Positions 37,699-51,100 of a stretch of 64,000 nt of DNA are shown here, piece by piece. Source of the DNA: Combretum micranthum. Lineage: Eukaryota; Streptophyta; Magnoliopsida; Myrtales; Combretaceae. The stretch spans positions 868,001-932,000 of the forward strand of contig JAMXBD010000367.1 in the NCBI GenBank assembly GCA_024138025.1, given 5' to 3'. The notes under the pieces are model-generated. The model searched no databases and was not told the DNA's origin. It worked only from the letters and a program-made list of their open reading frames with translations. The position numbers and the translations under genes were made by a program. Each line of letters opens with the position of its first letter. The stretch's first letter is position 1.

Positions 37699-40103
37699 GA
37701 ATCAAGGTTACGTCAGTTCAGTTTTGAGGACAAAACTCTTTTAAGGTGGGTAGGTTGTAAACCGGTTTTTCAAGTAGCCAAGATAACCCTAGAACCGGAA
37801 ACCAAAACCCTAAACCAGAATAGCTCAAGTCTAGAGTGAGAACTAGGAACCCTAATTCCGGCTTTTCCTCGGTTTCCAATTAAGAAACTTTTATAAGAAA
37901 ATTAAATCTTGAATATAGTTCTTAATTATATTTCAAACCAAGAAAATATCAGATTTTAAGAAAATTTCAATTCCGGGTCATCTCGAGACCCATTATAGAA
38001 AAACGTGCCTCGGAACTAGAATTTCAAAAATTTGCTTATGAGTACTCATTTGAACCGAAATAAAATAAGGATTTCAAAAATATATTTTTCATAATTTTCC
38101 GGCATATGAAAAATACAGTTATAGCCTTTTTATTCGTATTTCATTACTACCGGAAATTAAATTGTCTTGTCTACTATTCCTCACTATTCACAAGTACCAC
38201 CTATATTACCTTTTAGCACACTCTACAATTTCAACTCTTACCATAACTCAAGTCACCCTCTTTTCTCCATGCATTTTGTCCCATAACTTTTTCTACAAAT
38301 TATGACAAGTTAAACATCAAGTTAAATCAATCAAAATAAAGTAAAAATCAAATCTCCCCTTCCTCTTCAAGCATAGAGCCGGCGTGAATTGCCCCCCACC
38401 CCAAAGCTCCATTTTACAATTTTTTTTTTCAATTAATCTTGTCCCATTTAACCTAAATTCAAAGGCTATTTAACTACATTTTCTCTCTTCTCTCATTCTT
38501 TCACTTTTCAAGTTTTACAAAGTAAAAAGCTCTCAAAAATCCCTCCCCACACCTCCTTTGCCGTGAGCCTTAGAGCTCCCCACACACACACACACTTTCA
38601 TTTTCTTCTTTTCATCTTCTATTTATCTTCAAGTTAGTAAACTTTTACTCCTTCCACTCATAGATCTTTGTTATGGCTAAGTGATTCTTGGATATTTCAA
38701 CCAAAGGTCCCCATGAGCTTTTGTAGGGACAAGGAAATATCAAACAAGAATACCGAACCATTACAAAGTAGATCTAACATTTAAAGGAGTTTTCATGCCA
38801 AAAGCTTTATGTTTATCCATCAAAAAGTATTTTAAACAAAAGATCTTTTATAAAATATAGTTTTTATGTTTTCAAAACTCATTTAAGCATATGAAATAAT
38901 AGATCTATTCATTTTACTACTCATAATCATGTAGGCATTTAAGGTTTCATTATTATTTTGTGTTTATGTGCATTAATAGTCTTTAATGCTTTTGTCTTTA
39001 GTAAATAACCTTCTTAGTATATAGATCTATGGTTAGATAAGTTAATAAAGTCAAAAAGGAAAAACTTTTCAAGAAATGAACTTGTGTAAATTCGGATGAC
39101 TTTAAACCTAGGTTAAAAACACTTTTATCAACTTCTAAACATATATTTTTCAAGAAAAATGAAGCCTATAGGTAATAGATAATGTTTGGTGATATATTTC
39201 ATGAGTCTAAATGAGATTTTACTAAAGAAAATGTTGAAACAAGAATGAAGTCCAATAGAAGTTTTGAGCTAAAAGTCATGTAGACAAAATTCGTAATAAT
39301 GGATGTATGGTTAGAAAACACTATTTTTCCAACTTCAAAAATGGTATTTTCTTAAATAAATGAAGTCCTTAGGGTATAGGTATAATAAATACTTAAAGTT
39401 TTGAGTATAAAATATATTTTTCTCAAAGGAATCAACTTGAAAGTGGAATTTTCTAAATTCGGATTTTTGGAAACCCCTAGTAGAAGACCCACTTAAAAGT
39501 TTATAAATGAGGATTTTATTAAAGAAATAAAGGCCTTAGGATATAACTAATATAAGGGTCAAAATTTCTTTAAATAAAGTAGAGTTTTCCTAAAGAAAAT
39601 CCTTGTAATATGTAGGTGTGACCAAGTGTAGTAAACTCACTTGTTAAACAATACATGAAGTGGTTTTCTAAGAAAAGTTTATTTAAATTCTTTGAATCTA
39701 AAAAGTTATAAGAACTTAGGCTCATTAGAGTTCATATCATGACATTCATGATAGGGAAAATCATTACCATTGCATTTAGTTTCATTTTGTACTTAGGAAT
39801 CTCAAGTGCATTCATGAAAACCACATTTTTGGAATCGATATACCCGCTGTACAGATCTGATCCCTCAATTCCGAGGCTTAGATATTTTCAAAACTTGATT
39901 TAAACTTCATATTTAGAAAGCTCTTCCGAAGTAGATAGAAATCGATATAAAATTTGCGAAATTCCGACTTAAAACGACCAAGTTATGGCCATTTTAAAAC
40001 GGAACTTCGAAAATGACGCGAATTTCGATTTCACTAAGTTTTCTTAGAGTTTTAGAATCCTAAGATGGTAGAATACTTATTAGGGTATTTCTTATATGAA
40101 TAG

Positions 40104-40173
40104 GTGAACCCGTGGATGGTGACTCTTTGCCTCCGGATTATTATTACTAGAAGAAAGGCGAACCAATGGCGGA
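40104..40173 (+). other. Exon-like segment in LTR_B copy 1 (70 nt)
   Basis: Bounded by AATAG on the left and GGA|GTGAGT on the right, ending ATGGCGGA. The second LTR_B has the same segment at 50427-50496. Confidence 0.5.
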
Positions 40174-40467
40174 GTGAGTTTTTCTTCCCGATTCATTTAT
40201 TGTATGTGCTTGTAAAGTAGTGCACTAGAATGTAGGTCAAATGAATGGAATATGAATGATGGGGATTAATGGGAAATTATATGATTGATGATGATGTGAG
40301 AACTCAAATTAAGAATATCGAAACCGGGTGATAAACTTTGGTTGTGTAGTTAGCTATGATGGATTGTCTGAAAAATTGTTTGATCGCCTAAGTAAAATGG
40401 CTTAATCAACTACTTGGACTAATGCTAAATTGACATGTGCATATCAAAGGGAAGGAGCATTAGCATT

Positions 40468-40657
40468 TGTAGGTTAGTCGTGAAGCATAAACGACATCGA
40501 ATAATCGTAGGTTAGTCGTGAACCATAAACGACATCGAATAATCGTAGGTTAGTCGTGAACCATAAACGACATCGAATAATCGTAGGTTAGTCGTGAACC
40601 ATAAACGACATCGAATAATCGTAGGTTAACCGTGAACCATAAACGGCATATTGTTAG
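40468..40657 (+). repeat. 38-bp minisatellite, five copies
   Basis: Unit starts at 40468, 40506, 40544, 40582 and 40620, each with cgtaggttagtcgtgaacc, then ataaacgacatcgaataat. The last copy diverges at its end. Confidence 0.95.
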
Positions 40658-40687
40658 TACCGCAGTAGTCGTTAATCTGCTAACCCG

Positions 40688-40737
40688 GGATGGAGGGCGC
40701 AATTCCATCCACATATGATTTCCGGTTGGTCATATGT
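40688..40737 (+). promoter_or_regulatory. Paired hairpins near the LTR_B 3' end (copy 1)
   Basis: Stem 1 GGATGGA/TCCATCC (40688-40710); stem 2 ACATATGA/TCATATGT (40711-40737) with CCGG in the loop. A GGGGG/CCCC hairpin follows at 41026-41038. The second LTR has the same at 50975-51024 and 51313-51325. Confidence 0.7.
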
Positions 40738-41259
40738 ATGTTGAACTCACGTGTTTGATGCATACACTTGCTTGATTAATAACTTGATTGAATTGTTGTG
40801 ACATAAATGTTATTGTGGGAGATTACACTCACTAAGCTAGTTAGCTTACGTCCCTACAGTCCATTCCTTTTGCAGCTTTCCCATTTGTGGCTTAGGCGAC
40901 GTGACCCGGCTGAACAGGTACAGAAGCTAGGAGTTTCCCCTAGAAGTTGGAATTTATGTTTTAGACTTCCATAGGAAACTTCTAAGACTTGGATGACTGT
41001 ATAAGACCGTTAATTATTCTTTTGCGGGGGAATGCCCCTTAGATTTGTAATATTTATTTATGTTTCATGAATTATATCCTACTGCTAATGCATGCCAAAT
41101 TAAGCTTTTATCTCCATTGGACTTGTACTCTATTGTGTAAAGGTACGCCTTACATCTATATAAGGCTCTCGAAAGACTAAGGCGGTAATTCGGGAATCTT
41201 ATATGGTATGTGGCGGACTGTTACGTTTAGGGTACCCTATGGGGCGTGACAGTTTAAGT

Positions 41260-41271
41260 TGGTATCAGAGC
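41260..41271 (+). promoter_or_regulatory. Primer binding site of element B
   Basis: TGGTATCAGAGC, eight bases after the LTR end (spacer gtttaagt). Perfect initiator tRNA-Met type. Confidence 0.92.
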
Positions 41272-41378
41272 ACTAGGTTATTAAGCATGACAATAGAGTT
41301 TAAAACCGAACCTAGAATTAAGTAACTAGGATAAAATTGGAGTTAAAGCTAGGCTAATTAATAGTTTTCTTGTTGTAG

Positions 41379-42570
41379 GTTTCTTTGGGTGAAACCCGTG
41401 AAAGAGCTAGAAACTTCACAAAAAGCCTGAATGAGACTATGGTGGAATATCGGCTAAGGATTAAGGGTGTTATGCGAAGACTTTGCATTAGTGCAACGAC
41501 CTAGAACTATAAAAGAGATGTATAAATTGTGGAAAGAAGGTCTAAGGTATACAAGATGGATATCAGTTATAGATCAACTAAGATATGATCCGATTAGAAG
41601 AAGGAGATGGACTATAATGGAGACTATCTATACTTTGGAAAGAGTAATGGTGGAATATGCTGGCGAACCATGCTAAGAGAAGCTACATTTATCTTAAAGA
41701 ATGAAGGAACCCCACCCAGATTTTAGGATGTGGCATGGTATAGGACCTCTCTATGTGCATGCCCATGATGATCTTGATGACCATAGAGAATGGAATCTTG
41801 CGGATATCGAAATCACATATTATGGCAAGCTAGATACCTTGATCTTGTACCATTTTTAGGAGGAGCTCCAGCCCCACAAGTAGGAAATGGAGGAGTACAT
41901 TTGATTAATGCCCCGGTTATGGAAGAAGAAGATGCAAATGAAGGAAATAATGTGGAAGAGAATAATAATATGGATGATTCTGAAGAGGAAGAGGATCCTG
42001 AGGAGGACCCGAATTGGCAGGAGAGGAAATACCTAGATCTCCTACCCACCAGCCATAGCTCCAGAGCAACCCAACCCTACCAGAACCAGTTGTATGGGAT
42101 TTTGATAGGGATCTTGACATACCCGATAGTGGGAGGATGAACCGAGTTGACCCCACCATGTGGAAGGACATATACCCGGTAGGCGAGCGTCCCCCTGAGG
42201 TTGATGCCATAGCCCCCGAGCCGGTAGTTCCGGACCTGTGGAGAGAATAAATGAAGTTGAGGATATGACGGGTGAATTCAGAGATAGATGGAACAGGATT
42301 TGGGAGGAAGCTGGAAGAGAAGTGGATAGAGAAATAGGAAATAGGAGTGAATCCAATAATAGAGTTGATAGAGAAGAAATAAATCAAGAGGGAGATCAAG
42401 AGATGAGAGAAGAGGAAGAAGAAGAGGAAGAACCGGAGCCCTTAGCCAGACCCGCTAGGAGAAGGAGGTTGACTGTAAGGGCCTATCTGAGTCAGTTCAT
42501 CCGAAAGGATGATGAAGGATCTTCTAGTCGAGGACGACTCCCTAGCCCCACACCAGACGATTTTGAGTGA
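41379..42570 (+). pseudogene. ORF0 of element B, upstream of gag, frameshifted
   Basis: Starts right after an acceptor-like TTCTTGTTGTAG. Pieces: VSLGETRERARNFTKSLNET; after a frameshift VLCEDFALVQRPRTIKEM; an acidic centre with NNNMDDSEEEEDPEEDP (about 41940-42015); and a final frame (42238-42570) with a Glu-rich run and LTVRAYLSQFIRKDD. Order and sequence match the element A ORF0, including the run-in to the acidic tail and the YL.QF.(R/K)K motif. Function unknown. Selection on the protein before decay is suggested by conservation between two families, but this needs a dN/dS test. Confidence 0.6.
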
Positions 42571-43169
42571 ACCATGGAGGAATAGAGTCGAGTGTCCCAT
42601 AGAGTCCAATAGTATTTCTTTTGAATAGTAGGCAATGCGGGATGCCAATTTGCCTTAGGATCTCTTTATGGTTTAGTGTGTCTTTCCTTTCCTTGTCTTT
42701 TTCCTTTCCATGTCCTTAGATGTTGTTAGATAGACGTTACGGCTAGTATCGGAAGATTTGATTTGTGTTGTCTAATTTTGTAAGCTTATTTGAAAACAAC
42801 TCTTGTACGGCACATCAAATCAATGAAGTATTATGTTGATTCCAAAATGAAGTTTCCAAACATCATACTTTTGCATTAGTAGTAGACTACATTCATTATA
42901 CTTAATTGCATAAACATATTCCCATTCATATCGCTTGATTCAGAAATCCTTTGTTATTATGATTTCTTGATTTGGAATTCCTTCGATTGCTATGATTTTC
43001 TTGCTCTAAGAGCCTTTTTGTGAACGATTTGGAATTTTAATTTTCTTTGACCTTTTGTAAATTCTATAGTTCTTTAAATTATTACTAAAATTTTCGCAAA
43101 TTCCTTAATCAAAGTTTTATAAACCGCAAAACTTTGAAGAAGAAATAAAACTTATTAAGACATTATGTA
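42571..43169 (+). other. Non-coding spacer between ORF0 and gag (B)
   Basis: AT-rich, with no recognisable frame. Confidence 0.5.
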
Positions 43170-44520
43170 ACAGTCGAAAGAGAAACCGAAATAGGGAGCA
43201 AGAACCACTCCCAAGCGAGGCTAGTAGCGCGAACCAGCCAGATCACCCCAAGCTAACCCACCTGAAGCTGCTCAGCTCGATCCCCAAGTAGCAATGATGA
43301 ATGCAATTGGGAATTTAACAAACATGTTTGCTGCATTCATCCAAAACCAAAATCAAAACCAACCCCGGAATCCCGAACCAAGTATCAGGGATTCGGCACC
43401 TCTACCACCACCTCCACCCCCGCCATATAGAGAATGCAAGCGGAGATTCCCTTACCACCTGAGGAGCAATTTATAATGCTCCTATCCACCCCCTCCACCC
43501 AAAGAGGATACCAAAGGAGTTCCCTCCCCGATTTTATAAAGAGCAATCGCTACTTTGAAGGGGCATTTGGAAAGCCCGATGAGGCAGAGGATTGGTTAGC
43601 TCAAATTGAGCGCTCCTTTGCAGCTTACGAGACTCCACCACATCTCCGATTGGAGTACGGCACCTACATGTTGAGGTATAATGCACGGGTATGGTGGGAA
43701 TCGAACGAAGGAGTTTGGCACCCCCGATTAGCTGGGAGACCTTTCGTAGAGAGTTCCTAGAGAACTACTTCCCTGCCAGCCTCCGTGTAAGGTATAGTGC
43801 AGATTTCTTGCATGTGAGACAAAGAGGCAGAACGATTGAGCAGTACGAGACGGAATTCAATCACCTTGCAGTATGCTCCTGAATCATACAAAACAGTGAG
43901 GAACTGCAAAACAAGTATTCTTGGAAGGTCTCGATGAAGACCTAAGGGTGAAGATACAGGAATCTGGATTGCCGACCTACCTTGAGGTAATTGAGAAGGC
44001 CCGGTTGATTGAAGGGGCCAAGAAGAGGAAGTATGTTGAATCGGACAAAAGAGTGTTCGGAAAAAGGCACTTTGACGCCTCCAGCTCAAGCTATAAAGGG
44101 AAAAGATTCAAGCCTTACCATGGATTTAAGGATAATGGTGGAAGTTCAACCAAACCAAGTCCAACATTTCTTGTTGGAAGTGCAAAGGAAGCCACTACCC
44201 AAGACAATGCCCACTGAAGGGCAAGTGTTTTTTTGTGGCGAGGCAGGTCATCTAGTTTATGCTTGCCCAAAGAAGATGGCTATAACCTGCTACCTTTGCA
44301 AGGAAAAGGGCCACGTAACCTCGAGTGCCCTCAACGGAAAAGTGGGACTACCCGGCCTTATGGAAATCCGGGAAATGATAACACCCAAAGATCTGGTAGC
44401 AAGGTGGAAGTCGTGCAGCTTCGGCCATGCATGGGATGCGGCTGTACAACTTTGAAGGCCAATGGATGATCGAGGATGATGAGGAGGAAGGCATGGAGCT
44501 GGCCGCACTGGACCAAGCGA
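43170..44520 (+). pseudogene. Gag of element B, frameshifted
   Basis: Same domain order as element A: a Pro-rich N-terminus (PPPPPPPYRE), RSSLPDFIKSNRYFEGAFGK, WLAQIERSFAAYETP, then REFLENYFPASLRVRYSADF, and Cys/His knuckles CFFCGEAGHLVYACP... read as FFCGEAGHLVYAC and CYLCKEKGHV. The frame changes at least four times (near 43470, 43740, 43880 and 44160), mostly through single-base losses in homopolymer runs. Not functional as given. Confidence 0.88.
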
Positions 44521-44691
44521 TGATGTAGATGGCGGCTTGGTGACAGGTAGTAACAAGTTCCTTTTAGATAAAAGTTCTTTTTTCTTAGCAAGTTTTAAAA
44601 AGGAAAATTTAAAACTGTGAAAGAGGAAAAGTTGAAATCTGGAAACCTTGGAATAGATAGCTGTTGAGTGATTAGGACCAAGTAGTGATAA

Positions 44692-46747
44692 ATGTTTATG
44701 GTAACAGGACGCATAGGAGTAAATGGGAATGAAGCTTATGTGTTGTTTGATACGGGAGCAACCCACTCCTTTATCACTACCAGCTTGGCTAAGCAGCTTG
44801 GACTACCCATAGCCATGACAACCACAACCTTAAGGATTAAGACACCCACGGTAGTGTTGTGTCGACCGAGAGATAATAAAGGATTGTTTGCTAGAAATCC
44901 AAGGACATATCTCAGCAAGCGATTTGATAGTTGGAGATGAGTAAATATGAAGTTATCCTTGGGATGAATTGGCTAAGTAAGGTTAAAGCCATTGTGGACT
45001 GTCAAAGAAAGATGATAAGTTTTGATGACCACAGGAAGGAGAGAGTAGACTTCCTTGGAGAGATCATGGTGCGAAGAGATTACGGGTTAAGCTCCTTCGA
45101 ACTAATGATGGAAGATGAGGAAATTGTGCCAATAGAAGATGCTGGTTAGAGAGGAGAAAGGAGAAAAGAGAGACATACCCGTGGTAAATGAGTTTGAGGA
45201 TGTATTTCCGAAGTCTTACCCGGTTTACCACCAAAAAGAGAGATTGATTTTGAAATCACTCTAGCCCAGGTACAGAACCGATATCAAAGGCACCATACCG
45301 GATGGCCCGGTGGAATTAAAGGAATTAAAAACCCAATTGCGAGCTTTTGGATCAAGGATTCATAAGACCCAGCGTGTCGCCATGGGGCGCACCGGTGTTG
45401 TTTGTAAAGAAGAAGGACGGGTCTATGAGATTATGTATCGATTACCGGGAGTTGAATAAAGTCACAATCAAAAATCGATACCCCCTTCCAAGAATCGATG
45501 ACCTCTTTGATCAGCTTCAAGGGGCGAGTGTGTTCTCGCGCATTGATTTGCGCTCGGGTTATCACCAGTTGAGAATAAAGCCGGAAGATGTGCCTAAGAC
45601 AGCCTTTCGCACACGGTACGGGCACTATGAGTTCTTGGTGATGCCATTTGGGTTAACCAATGCACCGGCTGCATTTATGGACCTTATGAACCGTTTACAA
45701 ACCACTCTTGGATAAGTGTGTAATCGTGTTCATAGATGATATTTTGATCTATTCCAAAACTAGAGAACAACATGAGGAGCACCTAAGGATGGCGTTACAA
45801 ACCTTAAGAGAAAATAAGTTGTACGCCAAGCTATCTAAGTGCGATTTTTGGTTGGATAGGATATCTTTCCTTGGGCATGTGGTGACGGGAGATGGAATAT
45901 CGGTTGACCCGAAAAGATTAAAGCTGTAGTGGATTGGAAACAGCCCGAAACGGTAACCGAAGTGAGAAGCTTCCTAGGTTTGGCTGGTTATTACCGCAAG
46001 TTTTGAAGGATTTCTCCAAGATTGCCAAACCTCTGACTCAACTGACACAAAAGAATGAGAAATTCGAATGGACAGATAAGAGGGAGCAAAGTTTCCAAGA
46101 GTTGAAACGCGCTTAGTGTCAGCTCCAATTTTGGTATTGCCTGACCCGAAAACCTTACACAGTGCATAGTGACGCCTCCAGGAATGGCCTCGGATGTGTA
46201 CTGATGCAAGAGGGAAAAGTCATTGCCTATGCCTCCAGGCAATTAAGGCCTCATGAACAGAACTATACACATGATTTGGAGTTGGCCGCTGTGGTTTTTG
46301 CCTTGAAGTTATGGAGACATTATTTGTATGGACAAAGGTGTGAAGTGTACACAGATCATAAGAGTCTCAAATACTTGTTCACACAAAAGGAGTTAAACAT
46401 GAGGCAGAGACGGTGGTTGGAACTCATAAAGGACTATGACTTGGGAATCAATTACTCCGGGAAAGGTAAATGCTGTGGCTGATGCCTTGAGCAGAAAGAA
46501 TTATGGAGAAGTAGCAGGCCTAATCACAGAGCAAAAAGAGCTGATAAAGGAATTCGAAAGGTTAAGAATTGAGTTCGTAGGGCAAGATGTCGAAGTGGAG
46601 ATAGCAAATTTGGTTATGGAACCCACCTTGATCGACAGGATTAAAGAAGCCCAAAGATATGATGAGGCGATAAGGAAGATCAAAGAAGAAGTGCTCAAAG
46701 GGAAGTATAGTGACTTTACCCTGGATGATGAAGAGGTGGTTAGATGA
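44692..46747 (+). pseudogene. PR-RT-RNase H of element B, frameshifted
   Basis: Protease motif VLFDTGATHSFI at about 44737. RT from about 45347 has [20 protein letters not shown], a conserved [10 protein letters not shown], and [11 protein letters not shown] (45720-45755). RNase H has [10 protein letters not shown], the normal Glu in [10 protein letters not shown], and TDHKSLKYL. At least five one-base indels (near 44860, 45210, 45700, 46010 and 46460) break the frame, but no catalytic residue that I checked is replaced. This contrasts with element A. Confidence 0.9.
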
Positions 46748-46777
46748 AAGGAGATTTGTGTACCGGAAGATGAAGAA

Positions 46778-48072
46778 TTGAGAAAAGAAATCATGAGCGA
46801 AGCTCACAACTCCGGTTACACTGTGCATCCGGGAGGTACAAAAATGTATCAGGACATAAAAAGCCACTATTGGTGGAATGGATTGAAGAGGGATGTGGCG
46901 GATTATGTTATGAAGTGCGCCGTGTGTCAGCAAGTCAAAGTGGAACATCAACGGCCAGGAGGATTATTAAAGCCACTACCTATCCCCGAATGGAAGTGGG
47001 ATCAGATTTCAATGGACTTTGTGTGTGGATTCCCGAGAACCTCCACTGGATGTGATGCAGTCTGGGTAATAGTGGATCGTTTGACGAAGTCAGCACACTT
47101 CCTACCAATTAATATGACCTATTCGTTGGACAAATTGGCTAGGATCTACATCAAGGAGATTGTGCGACTCCATGGTATTCCAGCGGGAATCATTTCAGAT
47201 CGGGATCCAAGGTTTGTTTCGAAGTTCTGGACGAGCTACAAAAGAGCCTAGGCACCAAGTTGCATTTCAGTACTGCCTACCATCCTCAGACAGATGGACA
47301 GTCTGAGCGAACCATTCAGACCTTAGAGGACATGTTAAGGGCTTGCATATTGGAATTCAAAGGAAGTTGGGATAATCATATACCCCTAATCGAGTTTGCC
47401 TATAACAATAGCTACCACTCAACCATTCAGATGCCACCATACGAAGCCTTATATGGACGGCGTTGTAGGTCCCCTCTGTTTTGGGATGATGTGGAAAAGC
47501 TAGCTATTGGTCCTGAATTGGTTCAGGAAGCAGCTGATAAAGTCCGGGTTATTCAACAGAAAATGAAAGAAGCTCAAGACAGACAAAAGAGTTGGGCTGA
47601 TCTGAAGAGAAGAGAACTGGAATTTCAAGTAGGCGATCATGTCTATTTGAAGATAAACCCAATCAAGAGCATAAAGAGGATGCGGGCTCAAGGGAAATTA
47701 AGCCCAAGGTATATTGGACCCTTTGAAATTTTGGAAAGAGTGGGAGATTTGGCCTATCGGCTAGCCTTACCGCCGAACTTGTCGGGAGTTCATAATGTGT
47801 TCCACGTATCAGTGTTAAGGAAGTATGTACCTGACCCTGAGCGGATAGTGGAGTTGGAACCCATTCGGTTAAAGGAAAATCTCACCTATGAAGAGCATCC
47901 AGTAGAAATCTTGGATAAGAAAACTCAGAAGCTTCGGAATAAAGAGATCCGATATGTTAAAGTATTGTGGAGAAACCACGCTTCTGAGGAAGCAACTTGG
48001 GAAGCTGAAGAGGAAATCCGAAGGAAATACCCCGAGTTGTTTGAGAATCAAGGTACGTCAGTTCAGTTTTGA
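46778..48072 (+). pseudogene. Integrase and chromodomain of element B
   Basis: Almost complete. The HHCC zinc finger covers [11 protein letters not shown] to CAVCQQVK. The catalytic core has Asp in SMDFVCGF, Asp in SDRDPRF and Glu in the [13 protein letters not shown] stretch. The C-terminus carries the Tekay-type chromodomain ([12 protein letters not shown], then EVRYVKVLW-like [18 protein letters not shown]) and ends NQGTSVQF. One frameshift near 47240 separates the core in two. The piece from 47260 on is open for 270 codons. Confidence 0.92.
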
Positions 48073-48101
48073 GGACAAAACTCTTTTTAAGGTGGGTAGG
48101 T

Positions 48102-51100
48102 TGTAAACCCCGGTTTTTCAAGTAGCCAAGATAACCCTAGAACCGGAAACCAAAACCCTAAACCGGAATAGCTCAAGTCTAGAGTGAGAACTAGGAACCC
48201 TAATTCCGGCTTTTCCTCGGTTTCCAATTAAGAAACTTTTCTAAGAAAATTTAATTTTGAATATAGTTCTTGATTATATTTCAAACCAAGAAAATATCAG
48301 ATTTTAAGAAAATTTCAATTCCGGGTCATCCCGAGACCCATTATAGAAAAACGTGCCCCGGAACTAGAATTTCAAAAATTTACTTATGAGTACTCATTTG
48401 AACCGAAATAAAATAAGGATTTCAAAAATATATTTTTCATAATTTTCCGGTTTATGAAAAATACAGTTATAGCCTTTTTATTCGTATTTCATTACTACCG
48501 GAAATTAAATTGTCTTGTACTATTCCTCACTATTCACAAGTACCACCTATATCTACCTTTGCACACTCTACAATTTAACTCTTACCATCATAATCAATCA
48601 CTCTTTTCTACACTTTTTGTCCCTTAACTTTATACAAATATGACAATTAACATCAAGTTAAATCAATCAAAATAAAGTAAAAATCAAATCTCCCCTTCCT
48701 TTTCAAGCATAGAGCCGGCGTGAATTGCCCCACCCCAAAGCTCCATTTTACAATTTTTTTTTTCAATAATCTTGTCCCATTTAACCTAAATTCAAAGGCT
48801 ATTTAAACTACATTTTCTCTCTCTCTCTCATTCTTTCACTTTTCAAGTTTTACAAAGTAAAAAGCTCTCAAAAATCCTCCCAACACCTCCTTTGCCGTGA
48901 GCCTTAGAGCTCCCACACACCACACAACCTTTCATTTTCTTCTTTTCATCTTCTATTTATCTTCAAGTTAGTAACTTTTACTCCTTCCACTCATAGATCT
49001 TTGTTATGGCTAAGTGATTCTTGGATATTTCAACAAAAGGACCCCATGAGCTTTTGCTAGGGACAAGGAAATATCAAAACAAGAATACCGAACCATCACA
49101 AAGTAGATCTAACATTTAAAGGAGTTTTCATGCCAAAAGCTTTATGTTTATCCATCAAAAAGTATTTTAAACAAAAGATCTTTTATAAAAATATAGTTTT
49201 TATGTTTTCAAAACTCATTTAAGCATATGAAATAATAGATCTATTATTTTACTACTCATAATCATGTAGGCATTTAAGGTTTCATTATTATTTTGTGTTT
49301 ATGTGCATTAATAGTCTTTAATGCTTTTGTCTTTAGTAAATAACCTTCTTAGTATATAGATCTATGGTTAGATAAGTTAATAAAGTCAAAAAGGAAAACA
49401 CTTTTCAAGAAATGAACTTGTGTAAATTCGGATGACTTTAGAAACCTAGGGTAAAAACACTTTTATCAACTTCTAAACATATATTTTTCAAGAAAAACGA
49501 AGCCTATAGGTAATAGATAATGTTTGGTGATATATTTCATGAGTCTAAATGAGATTTTACTAAAGAAAATGTTGGAAACAAGGAATGAAGTCCAATAGAA
49601 GTTTTGAGCTAAAAGTCATGTAGACAAAATTCGTAATAATGGATGTATGGTTAGAAAACGCTATTTTTCCAACTTCAAAAATGGTATTTTCTTAAATAAA
49701 TGAAGTCCTTAGGGTATAGGTATAATAAATACTTAAAGTTTTGAGTATAAAATATATTTTTCTCAAAAAAATCAACTTGAAAGTGGAATTTTATAAATTC
49801 GGATTTTTGGAAACCCACTTAAAAGTTTATAAATGAGGATTTTATTAAAGAAATAAAGTCCTTAGGATATAACTAATATAAGGGTCAAAATTTCTTTAAA
49901 TAAAGTAGAGTTTTCCTAAAGAAAATCCTTGTAATATGTAGGTGTGACCAAGTATAGTAAACTCACTTGTTAAGTAATAACATGAAGTGGTTTACTAAGA
50001 GAAAGTTTATTTAAATTCTTTGAATCTAAAAAGTTATAAGAACTTAGGCTCATTAGAGTTCATATCATGACATTCATGATAGGGAAAATCATTACCATTG
50101 CATTAGTTTCATTTTGTACTTAGGAATCTCAAGTGATTCATGAAAACCACTTTTTGGAATCGATATACCCGCTGTACAGATCTGATCCCTCAATTCCGAG
50201 GCTTAGATATTTTCAAACTTGATTTAAACTTCATATTTAGAAAGCTCTTCGAAGTAGATAGAAATCGATATAAATTTGCGAAATTCCGACTTAAAACGAC
50301 CAAGTTATGGCCATTTTAAAACGGAACTTCGAAAATGACGCGAATTTCGATTTCGCTTAGTTTTCTTAGAGTTTTAGAATCCTAAGATGGTTAGAATACT
50401 TATTAGGGTATTTCTTATATGAATAGGTGAACCCGTGGACGGTGACTCTTTGCCTCCGGATTTATTATTACTAGAAGAAAGGCGAACAATGGCGGAGTGA
50501 GTTTTTCTTCCCGATTCATTTATTGTATGTGCTTGTAAAGTAGTGCACTAGAATGTAGGTCAAATAAATGGAATATGAATGATGGGGATTAATGGGAAAT
50601 TATATGATTGATGATGATGTGAGAACTCCAATTAAGAATATCGAAACCGGGTGATGAACTTTGGTTGTGTAGTTAGCTATGATGGATTGTCTGAAAAATT
50701 GTTTGATCGCCTAAGTAAAATGGCTTAATCAACTACTTGGGCTAATGCTAAATTGACATGTGCATATCACAAAGGGAAGGAGCATTAGCATTTGTAGGTT
50801 AGTCGTGAACCATAAACGACATTGAATAATCGTAGGTTAGTTGTGAACCATAAACGACATCGAATAATCGTAGGTTAGTCGTGAACCATAAATGACATCG
50901 AATAATCGTAGGTTAACCGTGAACCATAAACGACATATTGTTAGTACCGCAGTAGTCGTTAATCTGCTAACCCGGGATGGAGGGCGCAATTCCATCCACA
51001 TATGATTTCCGGTTGGTCATATGTATGTTGAACTCACGTGTTTGATGCATACACTTGCTTGATTAATAACTTGATTGAATTGTTGTGACATAAATGTTAT

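Larger units (their letters stand above)
37756..41251 (+). repeat. LTR_B, first copy
   Basis: 3496 bp, TGTAAACCGG to GGGGCGTGACA. It is nearly identical to 48102-51542 apart from scattered 1-3 base indels and a minisatellite copy-number difference. It serves as the 3' LTR of the hybrid element and the 5' LTR of element B. It contains the conserved leader block (about 39920-40020), an exon-like segment, minisatellite and hairpins listed separately. Confidence 0.93.

Noticed and set aside
40468..40657. CRISPR-like array
   Set aside because: Units are contiguous with no unique spacers, inside a plant LTR; it is a minisatellite.
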